Origin: Mycolicibacterium grossiae
GTDB taxonomy: Bacteria; Actinomycetota; Actinomycetes; Mycobacteriales; Mycobacteriaceae
Direction of reading: 5' to 3'
Assembly (NCBI RefSeq): GCF_008329645.1
Contig: NZ_CP043474.1
Span: 4,030,001-4,094,000, forward strand
Length of the DNA: 64,000 nt
In this document: positions 30,379-38,496 of the stretch, piece by piece
Layout of the letters: each line of letters opens with the position of its first letter
Numbering within the stretch: the stretch's first letter is position 1
Notes under the pieces: model-generated
The model's input: the letters and a program-made list of their open reading frames with translations, nothing else
What the model was told of the DNA's origin: nothing
Database searches by the model: none
Translations under genes and position numbers: made by a program

Positions 30379-33021
30379 GTGCCTAGCAGTGAGAATACCG
30401 CTGATCGCACCGAGGCCACCAGCGCCGACGGTGGCAGCACCCGTACCGACATCGCCGAGTACCTGGCGGCGGTGTTTGGCGACGCCGACGAGGGCGTCGT
30501 GCACTTCGTCGGCGGACGGGCGGGCTACCTGACCGCGCGCGGCAGCTATCAGTTCAAGCCGACCACGGGCCACCGTGACGCCCGGTGGATTCCGCTGATG
30601 CGCGCCTGGCCCGCCGAGGCCGAGCAGCTCGCCGACGACCTGGCGGGGTTTGTCGATACCTACGACATTTACGTGTGCCCGTACCTGATGACCGGCGATG
30701 AGCGCACACCCGACGGTGCGGTGGCGCTGACCAAGATTCACGCTGACATCGACGGCGATTGCCCGCTGGATAAGGTGGCCGACCTCGGCGGCTGGGCGGT
30801 CTCGACCGGCTCGCCGGGCCACGCCCACGTCTACGTGGACCTGGCCGCGTCGGTCCCGCTGCATCAGCACACGGCTCTGTGCCGTGCGCTCGGTGCCCAC
30901 CTGGGCGACGCCGACGCCAAGATCATGCCCAACGACGTCCTGCGACCGCCGGGCACGCTCAATCACAAAGGCCGCGCCCGAGGCGGTGAGTCTGCGCCCG
31001 TCGCGTGGCTGAGCCGACCCGCTGGCGTGCGCTGGGACGCCGCCGACCTGGCCGACCGGCTCGGCATCACCCTGCCGGACGCGCCGCTGACGGGCTCGAC
31101 CAAGCCCAAGGCCACCGGCCCGACGACGGCCAAGGCCACGCGCGCGACTGCGCCCCGGCCTGACGACGCCGACGACGACCCGCTGCCCTTTGCCCTGAGC
31201 GCCTACCCCGACGTCGCGGCGGCGCTGGACTACGTGACCAGCCCGGCCGACCGCAGCACCGACACCATGCGCGTCGTCGCTGCGGTCTACGACGCCGGTC
31301 TGACCCTGCCTCACGCCCGGTGGGCGGTCGATCAGCGCGCCGACCTGGCCGAGCGGCTGGCAGACCGCCACGACGACGACGTGCTGACGTCCTGGCTCAA
31401 GACCGACGCCGACCGTCGCCCGTTCGTGGCCGACCTCGACCTCGACGCCGACGACGACAGCGACGATGACGACGACGATGGCGGCAACGTTCCCGGTCAG
31501 GCGCGGTTCACCGACGCCGGGCTGGCCGAGATCATCGCCGTCAGGGTGCTGCGCGGGAAGTTCGTCGCCGCGCGCGGTCTCGGCTGGCTGCAATGGACCG
31601 GCACCCGCTGGCGCGAGTGCGGTGACGGTCCGCCGACCGAGGCGGTGCGCCGCTTCGTCATGGGCCGGATGCGGTTCTTCGCCCGCAAGCTCGCCAGCGA
31701 CCCGTCCAACGGTGACCTGCTCGACGCCATTGAGTCGTGGAAGAAGATCGGCAGCGCCGCACGCATCACCGCCGTGCTCAAGCTCGCCGAGAACCTGGTC
31801 GAGATCGAGGCCGACGCGCTCGACGCCGACGCCGACCTGCTGAACACGCCCAGCGGCGTGGTGGACCTGCGGACCGGCGAGCTGTACCCGCACGACCCCG
31901 ACCTGCTGATGACTCGCATCACGCGCGGCAGATATCGGCCCGGCTACACCCACCCCGACGTGGACGCGGTGCTCACCGCGCTGCCCGAGGCCGAGTGCGC
32001 GTGGTTCCAGCGCCGGGCCGGGCAGGGCATCACCGGCCACATGTCCGCCGACATCGTGCTGTTGCAGGGCGGCGGCGAGAACGGCAAGAGCGCGCTGACG
32101 ACCGGCGCGCTGTTCCCGGCGCTGGGCACCTACGCGCACACCGCATCGTCGCGGCTGTTCAGCGTCGAGAAGGGCAACGACCACTCGACCGAGCGCGCCG
32201 ACCTGCGAGGCCGGCGGTTGGTCATCGGCGAGGAACTGACCGAGGGCCGCTCGCTCGACGTGACCGCCATCAAGCGCATGACCGACGTGGACTTCATCAC
32301 CGCCCGCCGCCTCTACCAGGACAACATGACGTTTCGGGCCAGCCACACCCTGTTCGTCAACACCAACCACCGGCCGATCATCGACCAGACCGACCACGGC
32401 ACGTGGCGGCGGCTGGCCCTGCTGGTGTTCCCGTACACGTTCGTCAAGCGCGCCGAGGACCGGGTGCGCGACACCGACCGGCTCGGTGACCCGACGCTCA
32501 AGCAGCGGGTCACCGAGGGCGCTGACGGCCAGCACGACGCCCTGGTCAACTGGGCGGTTCAGGGTGCCATCGCCTGGTACGCCGACCCCGCCGGGGCGCT
32601 GCTGCCCACCGAGCGGGTCGCGGCCGACACCCTGGCATGGCGCGCCGAGACCGACCGTGTGCTGGGCTATTGGACCGAGCGGCTGACACCCGACCCGGCG
32701 GGCAAGATTCTGGCCACCGAGATGCTGGCCGACTTCAACGCCTGGCTGGCCGAGACCGGGCACCGCGAGTGGTCGCGGGAGACGTTCGGGCCACGGTTCG
32801 CCGACCACCAGGAGACCAAGCGCCACGGCGTCGAGAAGTCCAAGCCGCGCAAGCTCGACGGGCTGTCGCGCCCGACGCGCTCGGCAAACGACGCGTTCGG
32901 CACACTCGCGCCGTTGGTCAAGGGCCGTCCGTGGGTGTGGACGGGCGTTCGGTTCCGGTCCTTGGAGGACGAAATGCGTCGCGGCCACGACGACGCCCGT
33001 CCGTCGGCACAGGGTGCGTGA
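30379..33021 (+). CDS. primase-helicase replication protein of the element
   Basis: An 880-residue two-part replicase. The N-terminal half resembles a prim-pol/AEP domain (HADIDGDC near 121-128, STGSPGHAHVYV near 142-153, NDVLRPPGTLNHK near 185-197). After an Asp-rich linker (about 345-370), the C-terminal half is a D5/P4-type SF3-like helicase with GGGENGKS (near 563), RGRRLVIGEEL and NTNHRPII plus DHGTWRRLALLVFP. It would initiate replication of the excised element. GTG start with GAGAGGCAA upstream. A strong inverted repeat follows directly after it. Confidence 0.88.
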   Translation: MPSSENTADRTEATSADGGSTRTDIAEYLAAVFGDADEGVVHFVGGRAGYLTARGSYQFKPTTGHRDARWIPLMRAWPAEAEQLADDLAGFVDTYDIYVCPYLMTGDERTPDGAVALTKIHADIDGDCPLDKVADLGGWAVSTGSPGHAHVYVDLAASVPLHQHTALCRALGAHLGDADAKIMPNDVLRPPGTLNHKGRARGGESAPVAWLSRPAGVRWDAADLADRLGITLPDAPLTGSTKPKATGPTTAKATRATAPRPDDADDDPLPFALSAYPDVAAALDYVTSPADRSTDTMRVVAAVYDAGLTLPHARWAVDQRADLAERLADRHDDDVLTSWLKTDADRRPFVADLDLDADDDSDDDDDDGGNVPGQARFTDAGLAEIIAVRVLRGKFVAARGLGWLQWTGTRWRECGDGPPTEAVRRFVMGRMRFFARKLASDPSNGDLLDAIESWKKIGSAARITAVLKLAENLVEIEADALDADADLLNTPSGVVDLRTGELYPHDPDLLMTRITRGRYRPGYTHPDVDAVLTALPEAECAWFQRRAGQGITGHMSADIVLLQGGGENGKSALTTGALFPALGTYAHTASSRLFSVEKGNDHSTERADLRGRRLVIGEELTEGRSLDVTAIKRMTDVDFITARRLYQDNMTFRASHTLFVNTNHRPIIDQTDHGTWRRLALLVFPYTFVKRAEDRVRDTDRLGDPTLKQRVTEGADGQHDALVNWAVQGAIAWYADPAGALLPTERVAADTLAWRAETDRVLGYWTERLTPDPAGKILATEMLADFNAWLAETGHREWSRETFGPRFADHQETKRHGVEKSKPRKLDGLSRPTRSANDAFGTLAPLVKGRPWVWTGVRFRSLEDEMRRGHDDARPSAQGA

Positions 33022-33056
33022 GTCGTGACCTGCGGTTTCAGCGCACACACTCGAAT

Positions 33057-33143
33057 TGGTCCAAGCGGTCCAACCCTTCGGGAACTTTGGTATGTAGCTC
33101 CACGCGTTAGGAAAGTTCCCGAAGGGTCGGACCACCTGGACCA
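33057..33143. repeat. 32-bp imperfect inverted repeat, possible replication origin or terminator
   Basis: The arm at 33057-33088 matches the reverse complement of 33112-33143 at 29 of 32 positions, with a 23-nt loop. The three mismatches are all transitions, so the RNA could still pair by G-U. Each arm carries two GGTCC motifs 9 bp apart. It starts 36 bp after the primase-helicase gene. Length and iteron-like motifs favour an origin; position also allows a strong bidirectional terminator. Confidence 0.7.
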
Positions 33144-33198
33144 CCCCCGCGACCACCTCGCCAGCAGCAAACCCGACACCCGACCGAGGAGACTGACA

Positions 33199-33495
33199 AT
33201 GATCACCGACGACCAGATCGACGCCGCAATTCTGGCGGCGCTCGCCGATGCGGGCGACGGTGACCTACGCCCCTGGGCCGAAGTCAGGCGGCGGCTACCA
33301 GGTTCCGAGAGCCAGAAGGGCGACCGGCTGATTGCGTTGTGGCACACCGGCCGTGTGTGGCTGGTCAAGATCGGCGGGCGCAACTACGTCGGTCTCGGCG
33401 ACGCCGACGACGAGCGCCTGGCAGCGACCAATCGCAACCGTGCCGCTGGTCCTGTGACCACCGGCGATGTCCACTCTCGTCGGAGGCTCGCGGGT
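33199..33495 (+). pseudogene. small element gene, apparently interrupted by the antisense cargo gene
   Basis: From the ATG at 33199 about 80 codons look like a real winged-helix-like protein (DDQIDAAILAALADAGDGDL, WHTGRVWLVKIGGRNYVGLG). The frame then has no stop and continues under the opposite-strand SEC-C gene as far as 35253, where the encoded sequence no longer looks like protein. The natural 3' end seems lost near 33430-33495. A fused long product cannot be excluded, but I judge the original gene cut by cargo insertion. Confidence 0.4.
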
Positions 33496-34626
33496 CTACG
33501 GCCTGTTCGGTCGGTAGGTCCTTCTAGGTTGGCTTGGGACGGGGGTCACGTTCAGCGACCCAGCCGCGATCCGACCGAAATTGGCGGCGGCTCGCGCGTT
33601 GCTCGGCACCGAGTAGTCCTCCTCGGGCGGCACATTCGATACGACGTTGATGATCGGGTGTCCGATCTCGGGCCACGCGAACGCGACCATCTTGTAACTG
33701 TTCACCGGAAACCCGACACGCGAGAAGGTGATGCCGCACGGACGGTAGATTCGCCGAACCGGTGGGGTCTCGAAACTGATCAGGAACTCGAAGCCCGCTA
33801 TCTGGACATAGCCGCCAAGGATCTCGCTACCCATGCTGGCCGGGCGTATCCGTATCGCCCTCGGAATCGATGGCTGGTCCGAGTCGTGGTCGAGCAGCAC
33901 GTACAGACCCCATGCCGCAGGCCATGGTGCCCCGCGCCAAAGGATTTCAGCCAACTGCTCGGTCGTCACGCCCAGTCGGAACCGGTACGCGGTGTGGCCG
34001 TCCACCTCCATCGCTCCGGCTTCGATTGCGCCCCAGATGACTTTGAGCATCCACAGTTCGATATGTGGCCCGCTGACCATGGTGAACCCGCGAGGGAAAC
34101 TGCCACGGTCGTCATTTCCGAGGTACTTGAAAATGTCAACGTGATCCTCCAGCAACAGTCGGAAGAACTCAGCAGCCATCTTGTCCAGCGGCGACAAGGC
34201 GTTGTTATGGCGACGGCACAGCATCTTGCGGGACAGCGACCCTCGGCCGATCGTCTTGCGCTTCGCGGTCTTGTCCTGCCACGCGGCACCCTCGACGACG
34301 ACAACCTTGCCGTCCCACGAGATCGAGCCGAGCAAGTCATCGGAAATAAAGTGCTCGCGTGTCAGTTCCTCATCGCAGTCCTTACTGGCTCGGGCGTAGC
34401 ACCCCGGGTTCGCGTAGCCCGTGCGCGGCCCAGTCAGCAGGGGTGGCGGCGGCTCGGCGATCCAGGATCCGTCGCTCGCTCGATGACAGCGGGTGGCCTG
34501 ACGACCGGACCCGCACGGACAGTCGTCCTCAGGCGGCGGACCGTACCAGCGGCTGGGACGCACGGCGGCATCGCGGACGACCCGTTCATCGAGTCGCCGA
34601 ATCGGTCGCTCCAGTCCCTCGCTCAA
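33496..34626 (-). CDS. SEC-C and HNH-like zinc protein, putative defence cargo
   Basis: A protein of about 376 residues. An N-terminal SEC-C zinc motif is clear (CPCGSG at 36-41, CH at 47-48). An HNH-like zinc core follows: C76, C84, REH at 90-92, and C137 with HNN at 140-142. The remaining region (150-376) is unrecognised, with several aromatic beta-like segments. It lies opposite in direction to all genes around it, between replication and packaging blocks. Start uncertain: TTG 34626 or GTG 34563. A nuclease role in defence is an inference from motifs and location. Confidence 0.72.
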   Translation of the reverse strand: MSEGLERPIRRLDERVVRDAAVRPSRWYGPPPEDDCPCGSGRQATRCHRASDGSWIAEPPPPLLTGPRTGYANPGCYARASKDCDEELTREHFISDDLLGSISWDGKVVVVEGAAWQDKTAKRKTIGRGSLSRKMLCRRHNNALSPLDKMAAEFFRLLLEDHVDIFKYLGNDDRGSFPRGFTMVSGPHIELWMLKVIWGAIEAGAMEVDGHTAYRFRLGVTTEQLAEILWRGAPWPAAWGLYVLLDHDSDQPSIPRAIRIRPASMGSEILGGYVQIAGFEFLISFETPPVRRIYRPCGITFSRVGFPVNSYKMVAFAWPEIGHPIINVVSNVPPEEDYSVPSNARAAANFGRIAAGSLNVTPVPSQPRRTYRPNRP

Positions 34627-34716
34627 GTTGCTGACGATAGCGTCGAGCCCCGACGGCCGCGCCCGCGCGCGTCGGCGTCGCCGTGGGTCTGCACGGTAGT
34701 TCGGTACAAAATCGGT

Positions 34717-35253
34717 ATGCCCGGTCCCACGATGTCCCGACACGACAGCCGCACCCGCGCGGCCGAGGCGTTCGCCCTGCGCTCGGCGCACTGGTCGTGG
34801 CGCGAGATCATGCGCAAGCTCGACTATCGCAGCGTCGGCGCGGCACAGAGCGCGGTCAAGGCTCACGTTGCCCGCGAGCACCGCGAGCCCGCCGAGGTCA
34901 CCCACCGCGAGCAGGTCGAAAGTGTGCGCCTGCGCAGCCGTGTGCTGGGCGAGCGGTTCGCCGCCGCGTTCCTCGACGCCGACGACGACAAGCTGGCGGC
35001 GCTCAACCGTGAGCTGGTCCGCAACGGTGACCAGCTCGCCAAGCTGACCGGCACCTATCAGCCCGAGCGCCAACAGGTCGATGTCACGGTGGGCCGGTCA
35101 CCTGCCGAGATTCTGGCCGAGGGCAAGTCGCAACTGTTGGCGGTGCTGGCCCAGCGCGGCGACGCCAACGCCCTGCCCAGTGCCGGGAGGCACCCATATA
35201 TGAACGGCGACAACGCACTTGACGCGATAGATGCGGAGGTGGTCGAGCGATGA
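34717..35253 (+). CDS. small-terminase-like HTH protein
   Basis: A 178-residue protein. The N-terminal 60 residues form a helix-turn-helix (AAEAFALRSAHWSWREIMRK, SVGAAQSAVKAHV), the middle is a helical oligomerisation-like region (residues 70-125), and the C-terminus is acidic. Such a layout upstream of a large terminase is typical of small terminase subunits, which recognise the pac/cos site. Sequence similarity to a named TerS family is not certain. ATG start; 4-bp overlap with the next gene. Confidence 0.6.
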   Translation: MPGPTMSRHDSRTRAAEAFALRSAHWSWREIMRKLDYRSVGAAQSAVKAHVAREHREPAEVTHREQVESVRLRSRVLGERFAAAFLDADDDKLAALNRELVRNGDQLAKLTGTYQPERQQVDVTVGRSPAEILAEGKSQLLAVLAQRGDANALPSAGRHPYMNGDNALDAIDAEVVER

Positions 35254-35720
35254 CGACCAGCGGACCCGAGGCCGGGCACGTCACAGACGCCGGCGTGGTG
35301 GAAGCGGCGTATGCGGTGCTCGGCGAGCTGACCGACGGCACACTGTCCGGCCCGGCCGTCGAGCGACGAGCCGCCGAGGTGTGCCGCGCGACGTTCGGCG
35401 TCGTCGGGCCGGGACCGGCAGACCCGTTGTGGTCGCTGCATACCGACGTCGCGCGTCAGTTCCTCGGCGCTGGTGGTCTGAGCGCCGCCGAGCTGACTGA
35501 ATGGCTGGCCGTGCAGCGGCATCGGGAGACAGGCGAGACCGGCACCGCGCCCCCGCCAACCGAGGACGACGCCAGCGCCGATCGTGACGCCGACGCCGCC
35601 GACGGCGACCCCTTCGCCGACGTACCCGACGACGTGCTGGCCGAGGCCGAGACGGCGGCGCTGGCGGTGATCGACCGATACCGCCACCAGCAGCGAGAGG
35701 ACCACACCAATGACCGCTAG
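35250..35720 (+). CDS. hypothetical element protein
   Basis: An acidic 156-residue protein with no recognised domain. Residues 1-90 are helical (VVEAAYAVLGELTDGTLSGP; ELTEWLAVQRHRE); residues 95-135 are Asp/Ala-rich and probably disordered. It overlaps the TerS-like gene by 4 bp and the next gene by 11 bp, so it belongs to the packaging transcript. Confidence 0.6.
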   Translation: MTTSGPEAGHVTDAGVVEAAYAVLGELTDGTLSGPAVERRAAEVCRATFGVVGPGPADPLWSLHTDVARQFLGAGGLSAAELTEWLAVQRHRETGETGTAPPPTEDDASADRDADAADGDPFADVPDDVLAEAETAALAVIDRYRHQQREDHTNDR

Positions 35721-36063
35721 CCGACAGCGACGCCAGTTGCTCGACCGTCTCCGCAGCCGGACCGACGCCACGACGACGCCCGAGCCGGTCGCCCTGCCCG
35801 CGCCGCCGGTCGCGCCGCCCGAGCCCGAGCCCCCGCGACGTGAGCGCCTATTCGGTTCGCAATACCGCGTTCGGATGAGCTTCGCGGAACTGATCCAAAC
35901 GCGCGGCTACACCGGCGAGCGAGTGTTTCGCGGGCTGCGGATGACCGAGACCACCGACGACCAGCGGCAGCGAGACGCCCGCGACGCGCCGCACCGGACA
36001 CGTGCCTGGCGAAGTGCATTGGCCGTCGGACTAGGCGCGACAGGAGAGGCGAGACGATGCTGA
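35710..36063 (+). CDS. hypothetical element protein, Pro/Arg-rich
   Basis: A basic 117-residue protein with a Pro-rich stretch at residues 25-45 and the conserved-looking segment RMSFAELIQTRGYTGERVFRG (21 residues in all, positions 55-75). No domain recognised. It overlaps both neighbours (11 and 7 bp), supporting reality through translational coupling. Confidence 0.55.
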   Translation: MTASRQRRQLLDRLRSRTDATTTPEPVALPAPPVAPPEPEPPRRERLFGSQYRVRMSFAELIQTRGYTGERVFRGLRMTETTDDQRQRDARDAPHRTRAWRSALAVGLGATGEARRC

Positions 36064-36509
36064 TTGACCCCGAGACCGGCGAGCCGTTCCGGCCCTGCCG
36101 CCCGATGCCGATACGGGCGGTCTGCGACGTGCCGGGCTGCGGCTACGCCGACGACGCCGACGGTCAGCGTTCTACCGCTGGCCGAGAGGCGCTGCGCAAG
36201 CACCTGCTCCAAGGGCGTGAGCCGGACCCGACGCCGCCGGGCCACTGTGACTGTCGACGCTGTCGCGACCACGGCCGTGAGCCGTTCACCCCCGAGGAGA
36301 CTGACGACGTTCTGAACCACCTCACCGACCGCACGGCAGTGCTGTTCCTGCTCGGCTACGCACACCTGAGCGGTTGTGTGCCCTGCGAGCACTGCGGCGG
36401 GCTGGCGGCGCTGTTCCAGGACGGCGGCACCTGGCCCGGTCTGATCGAGGCCGGGTGCTGCCCGTATCACCACCACCTCGCCGGGGTGCCGTTCGGCGGT
36501 GATCGCTGA
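36057..36509 (+). CDS. Cys/His-rich zinc-binding hypothetical protein
   Basis: A 150-residue protein rich in Cys and His: CDVPGC near 23-28, HCDCRRCRDH near 78-87, CVPCEHC near 107-113 and CCPYHHH near 133-139 suggest two or more zinc sites. No named family recognised. It lies between the TerS-like and large terminase genes, so a DNA-packaging or DNA-modifying accessory role is possible. Confidence 0.6.
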   Translation: MLIDPETGEPFRPCRPMPIRAVCDVPGCGYADDADGQRSTAGREALRKHLLQGREPDPTPPGHCDCRRCRDHGREPFTPEETDDVLNHLTDRTAVLFLLGYAHLSGCVPCEHCGGLAALFQDGGTWPGLIEAGCCPYHHHLAGVPFGGDR

Positions 36510-36530
36510 TGCGTGACCGCCGACCGCGCA

Positions 36531-36549
36531 ACGTGTTACGAGAGTGACT
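36531..36549. promoter_or_regulatory. MtrA-like site in the element, similar to the steA upstream site
   Basis: ACGTGTTACG followed by GTGACT, i.e. GTCACT and GTAACA half-sites with 9-bp period on the minus strand. The stretch also shares TGAGGCGG (36552-36559) with the steA upstream region. It lies about 200 bp before the large terminase. Confidence 0.3.
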
Positions 36550-36747
36550 GTTGAGGCGGTCGCCAGGCGTCGATACCGGCCCGGTGGGACAACCCTGGCC
36601 CGCTGGCGCGCGACCGCGCATAGACACCGTGTGCTGTCGGCACCGTTGCCGCTGCGGGTTGCCATCGATGGGCATTGCCGCCAATCCTGCGCCCGCTTGA
36701 TCGACTATCAAGCCGGTGACCGTTTCCACATGCTGGGAGCACCGTGA
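36544..36747 (+). CDS. possible small ORF upstream of terminase
   Basis: A 67-codon frame from GTG 36544 whose stop overlaps the large-terminase GTG by 4 bp (GTGA), which fits coupled translation. The protein is basic and has no recognised domain. No ribosome-binding site is visible, and codon content is not distinctive, so it may be spurious. Confidence 0.3.
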   Translation: MTVEAVARRRYRPGGTTLARWRATAHRHRVLSAPLPLRVAIDGHCRQSCARLIDYQAGDRFHMLGAP

Positions 36748-38264
36748 CCCCAACCCTCGACCCGGCCCGCGACCTGATCGACGTGACGGCGCTGTCGGCT
36801 GCCCGAGTACGGACCCGGCCGACGACCCCGACTGCCCTCGGTCGGCGGCTGATGGGCACCCGCTACCGCACCACCCCGACGGTGGCGATGATCGGCCAGG
36901 CGTTCGCCGAGGCGGTTAAGCAGCCCGACGGGCGGCTGATTATCTCGGTGCCGCCGCGCGAGGCCAAATCAACCACGGTCGCCGTCCTGGGCACCGTGTT
37001 CGCGCTGGCATCCGATCCCGAAACCGAGATGATCCTGGCGTCCTACGCCGACAACCTGGCGCAGGAACACGGCGCCAACGCCCGCGCCCTAATCGCCGCG
37101 CACGGCGACGCCCTCGGTATCCACCTGGCCGACGACCGGCACGCCGTCGGCCGTTGGCGGATCGCCGAGCATCGCGGCGGGCTGCTGGCGACCGGCGTCA
37201 TGGCCGGTATCACCGGCAAGGGAGCCGACCTGCTCATCCTCGATGACGTCGTAAAGAACGCGCAGGAGGCCGACAGCGAGACGCACCGACGCCGTGTGCT
37301 GCATGAGTTCCGCTCGACCCTGATGACCCGTATTCACCCTGGTGCAAGCGTCATCATCATCGGTGTGCGCTGGCATCCCGGCGACCTGATCGGCACGCTG
37401 CTCGCCGAGGAGCCCGAGCGATGGACCCACATCAGCGTTCCCGCCGTCGCCGAGACCGGGATACCCGATACTCTGCACCGGCCGGTCGGCCAAACGATGA
37501 CCAGTGCGGTCGGCCGCACACCTGTGCACTTCGCCGACCTACGCCGCTCGGTCGGCGAGCGCACCTGGTACGCGGAGTTCCAGGGCGTCCCGGCCTCGCC
37601 CGAGGGCAACGTGATCCGGCGCGAGTGGCTCGACCAGTGGCGGCTTCCGGCAACGCCGACCGCGCCCCTGCGCACGGTCGTCGGCGTCGATCCGTCCGAC
37701 AGCGGCTACGGCGACGCCTGCGGCATCGTCGCGGCCAGCCTGACCCGCGATGGCATGGTGGTCGTGCACCGCGACATCTCGGAGCCGATGACGCCGGAAC
37801 GCTGGGCGCGGGCAGCGGCCGAGCTGGCGCAGGACGTCGGCGCGTCTGAGATCGCCATCGAGACGTTCACCGCGCGCGAGGGATACCTGAGCGTGGTCAA
37901 CAACACGCTGCGCCGCTACCGGCTGACTCACCCGATCAGGGTGACGTCGTGGCCACCCAAGGGCGACACCACCGGTCGCGGCCGGGGTGATGCTCTGGTC
38001 CGCAGCACGAAGCTGGTCGCCGGGTTGGAGAACGGCACCGTCAGGATCGCCGGGTATCTGCCGACCTTTGAGGAACAAGCGGTGCGCTGGCAGGGCACCC
38101 AACACCAGCCCGACTGCATTTACGCGCTGACCGTCGCTCACGACGTCCTGGTGCACTCCATCGGCCAGATGCACATCGTGTCGATGGCCGACATCGAGCG
38201 GCGTGCACGCGAGGGTCGGATGCCGCCTCCGCCCGCATGGATGCGCCGCAGGATCGGCGGCTGA
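36744..38264 (+). CDS. phage large terminase subunit
   Basis: A 506-residue DNA-packaging motor ATPase and nuclease. The ATPase domain shows a Walker A-like SVPPREAKSTT (residues 68-78), Walker B LLILDDV (163-169) with the adjacent Asp pair, and a coupling segment IIIGVRWHPGD. The C-terminal RNase H-like nuclease starts VVGVDPSDSG (D316). Length and motifs are normal for Terminase_6-type proteins. GTG start with GGGAG 5 bp upstream. No portal or capsid gene follows, in contrast to a complete prophage. Confidence 0.88.
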   Translation: MTPTLDPARDLIDVTALSAARVRTRPTTPTALGRRLMGTRYRTTPTVAMIGQAFAEAVKQPDGRLIISVPPREAKSTTVAVLGTVFALASDPETEMILASYADNLAQEHGANARALIAAHGDALGIHLADDRHAVGRWRIAEHRGGLLATGVMAGITGKGADLLILDDVVKNAQEADSETHRRRVLHEFRSTLMTRIHPGASVIIIGVRWHPGDLIGTLLAEEPERWTHISVPAVAETGIPDTLHRPVGQTMTSAVGRTPVHFADLRRSVGERTWYAEFQGVPASPEGNVIRREWLDQWRLPATPTAPLRTVVGVDPSDSGYGDACGIVAASLTRDGMVVVHRDISEPMTPERWARAAAELAQDVGASEIAIETFTAREGYLSVVNNTLRRYRLTHPIRVTSWPPKGDTTGRGRGDALVRSTKLVAGLENGTVRIAGYLPTFEEQAVRWQGTQHQPDCIYALTVAHDVLVHSIGQMHIVSMADIERRAREGRMPPPPAWMRRRIGG

Positions 38265-38496
38265 TGGCAGCCGCGTCATGTCCGCTGCTTATCTTCGACG
38301 CCCGCGCCGGGTCACGGCAGCCGCGCGGCCCTGAGCCTGACCGACGGTATGGATCTAGCAATATCGGCCGCGCGGTGATCCGCGCCGGAACCGCCCCAGG
38401 CTCCTCCACCGTTCTTGAGCGCAGTCAGTAACGACCGCAGCGCCATTGCCATTAAAATACTTCGAGTTCATCGGGGCAGCGTGCGAACATCAGCTA
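38265..38496 (+). other. gap between terminase and nuclease cargo
   Basis: About 230 bp with no convincing gene. A TAAAAT hexamer at 38453-38458 could be the -10 of the nuclease gene. GC content falls sharply across this gap, marking the junction between the packaging block and the cargo. Confidence 0.4.

Noticed and set aside
30355..33156. Long minus-strand open frame opposite the primase-helicase
   Set aside because: The plus strand has prim-pol and helicase motifs; the antisense translation is Gly/Val/Arg/His-rich without domains, a usual shadow in high-GC DNA.
33199..35253. A single 685-codon plus-strand gene
   Set aside because: Its middle is the antisense of a minus-strand gene with clear SEC-C and HNH-like motifs, and the TerS-like part has its own ATG at 34717.
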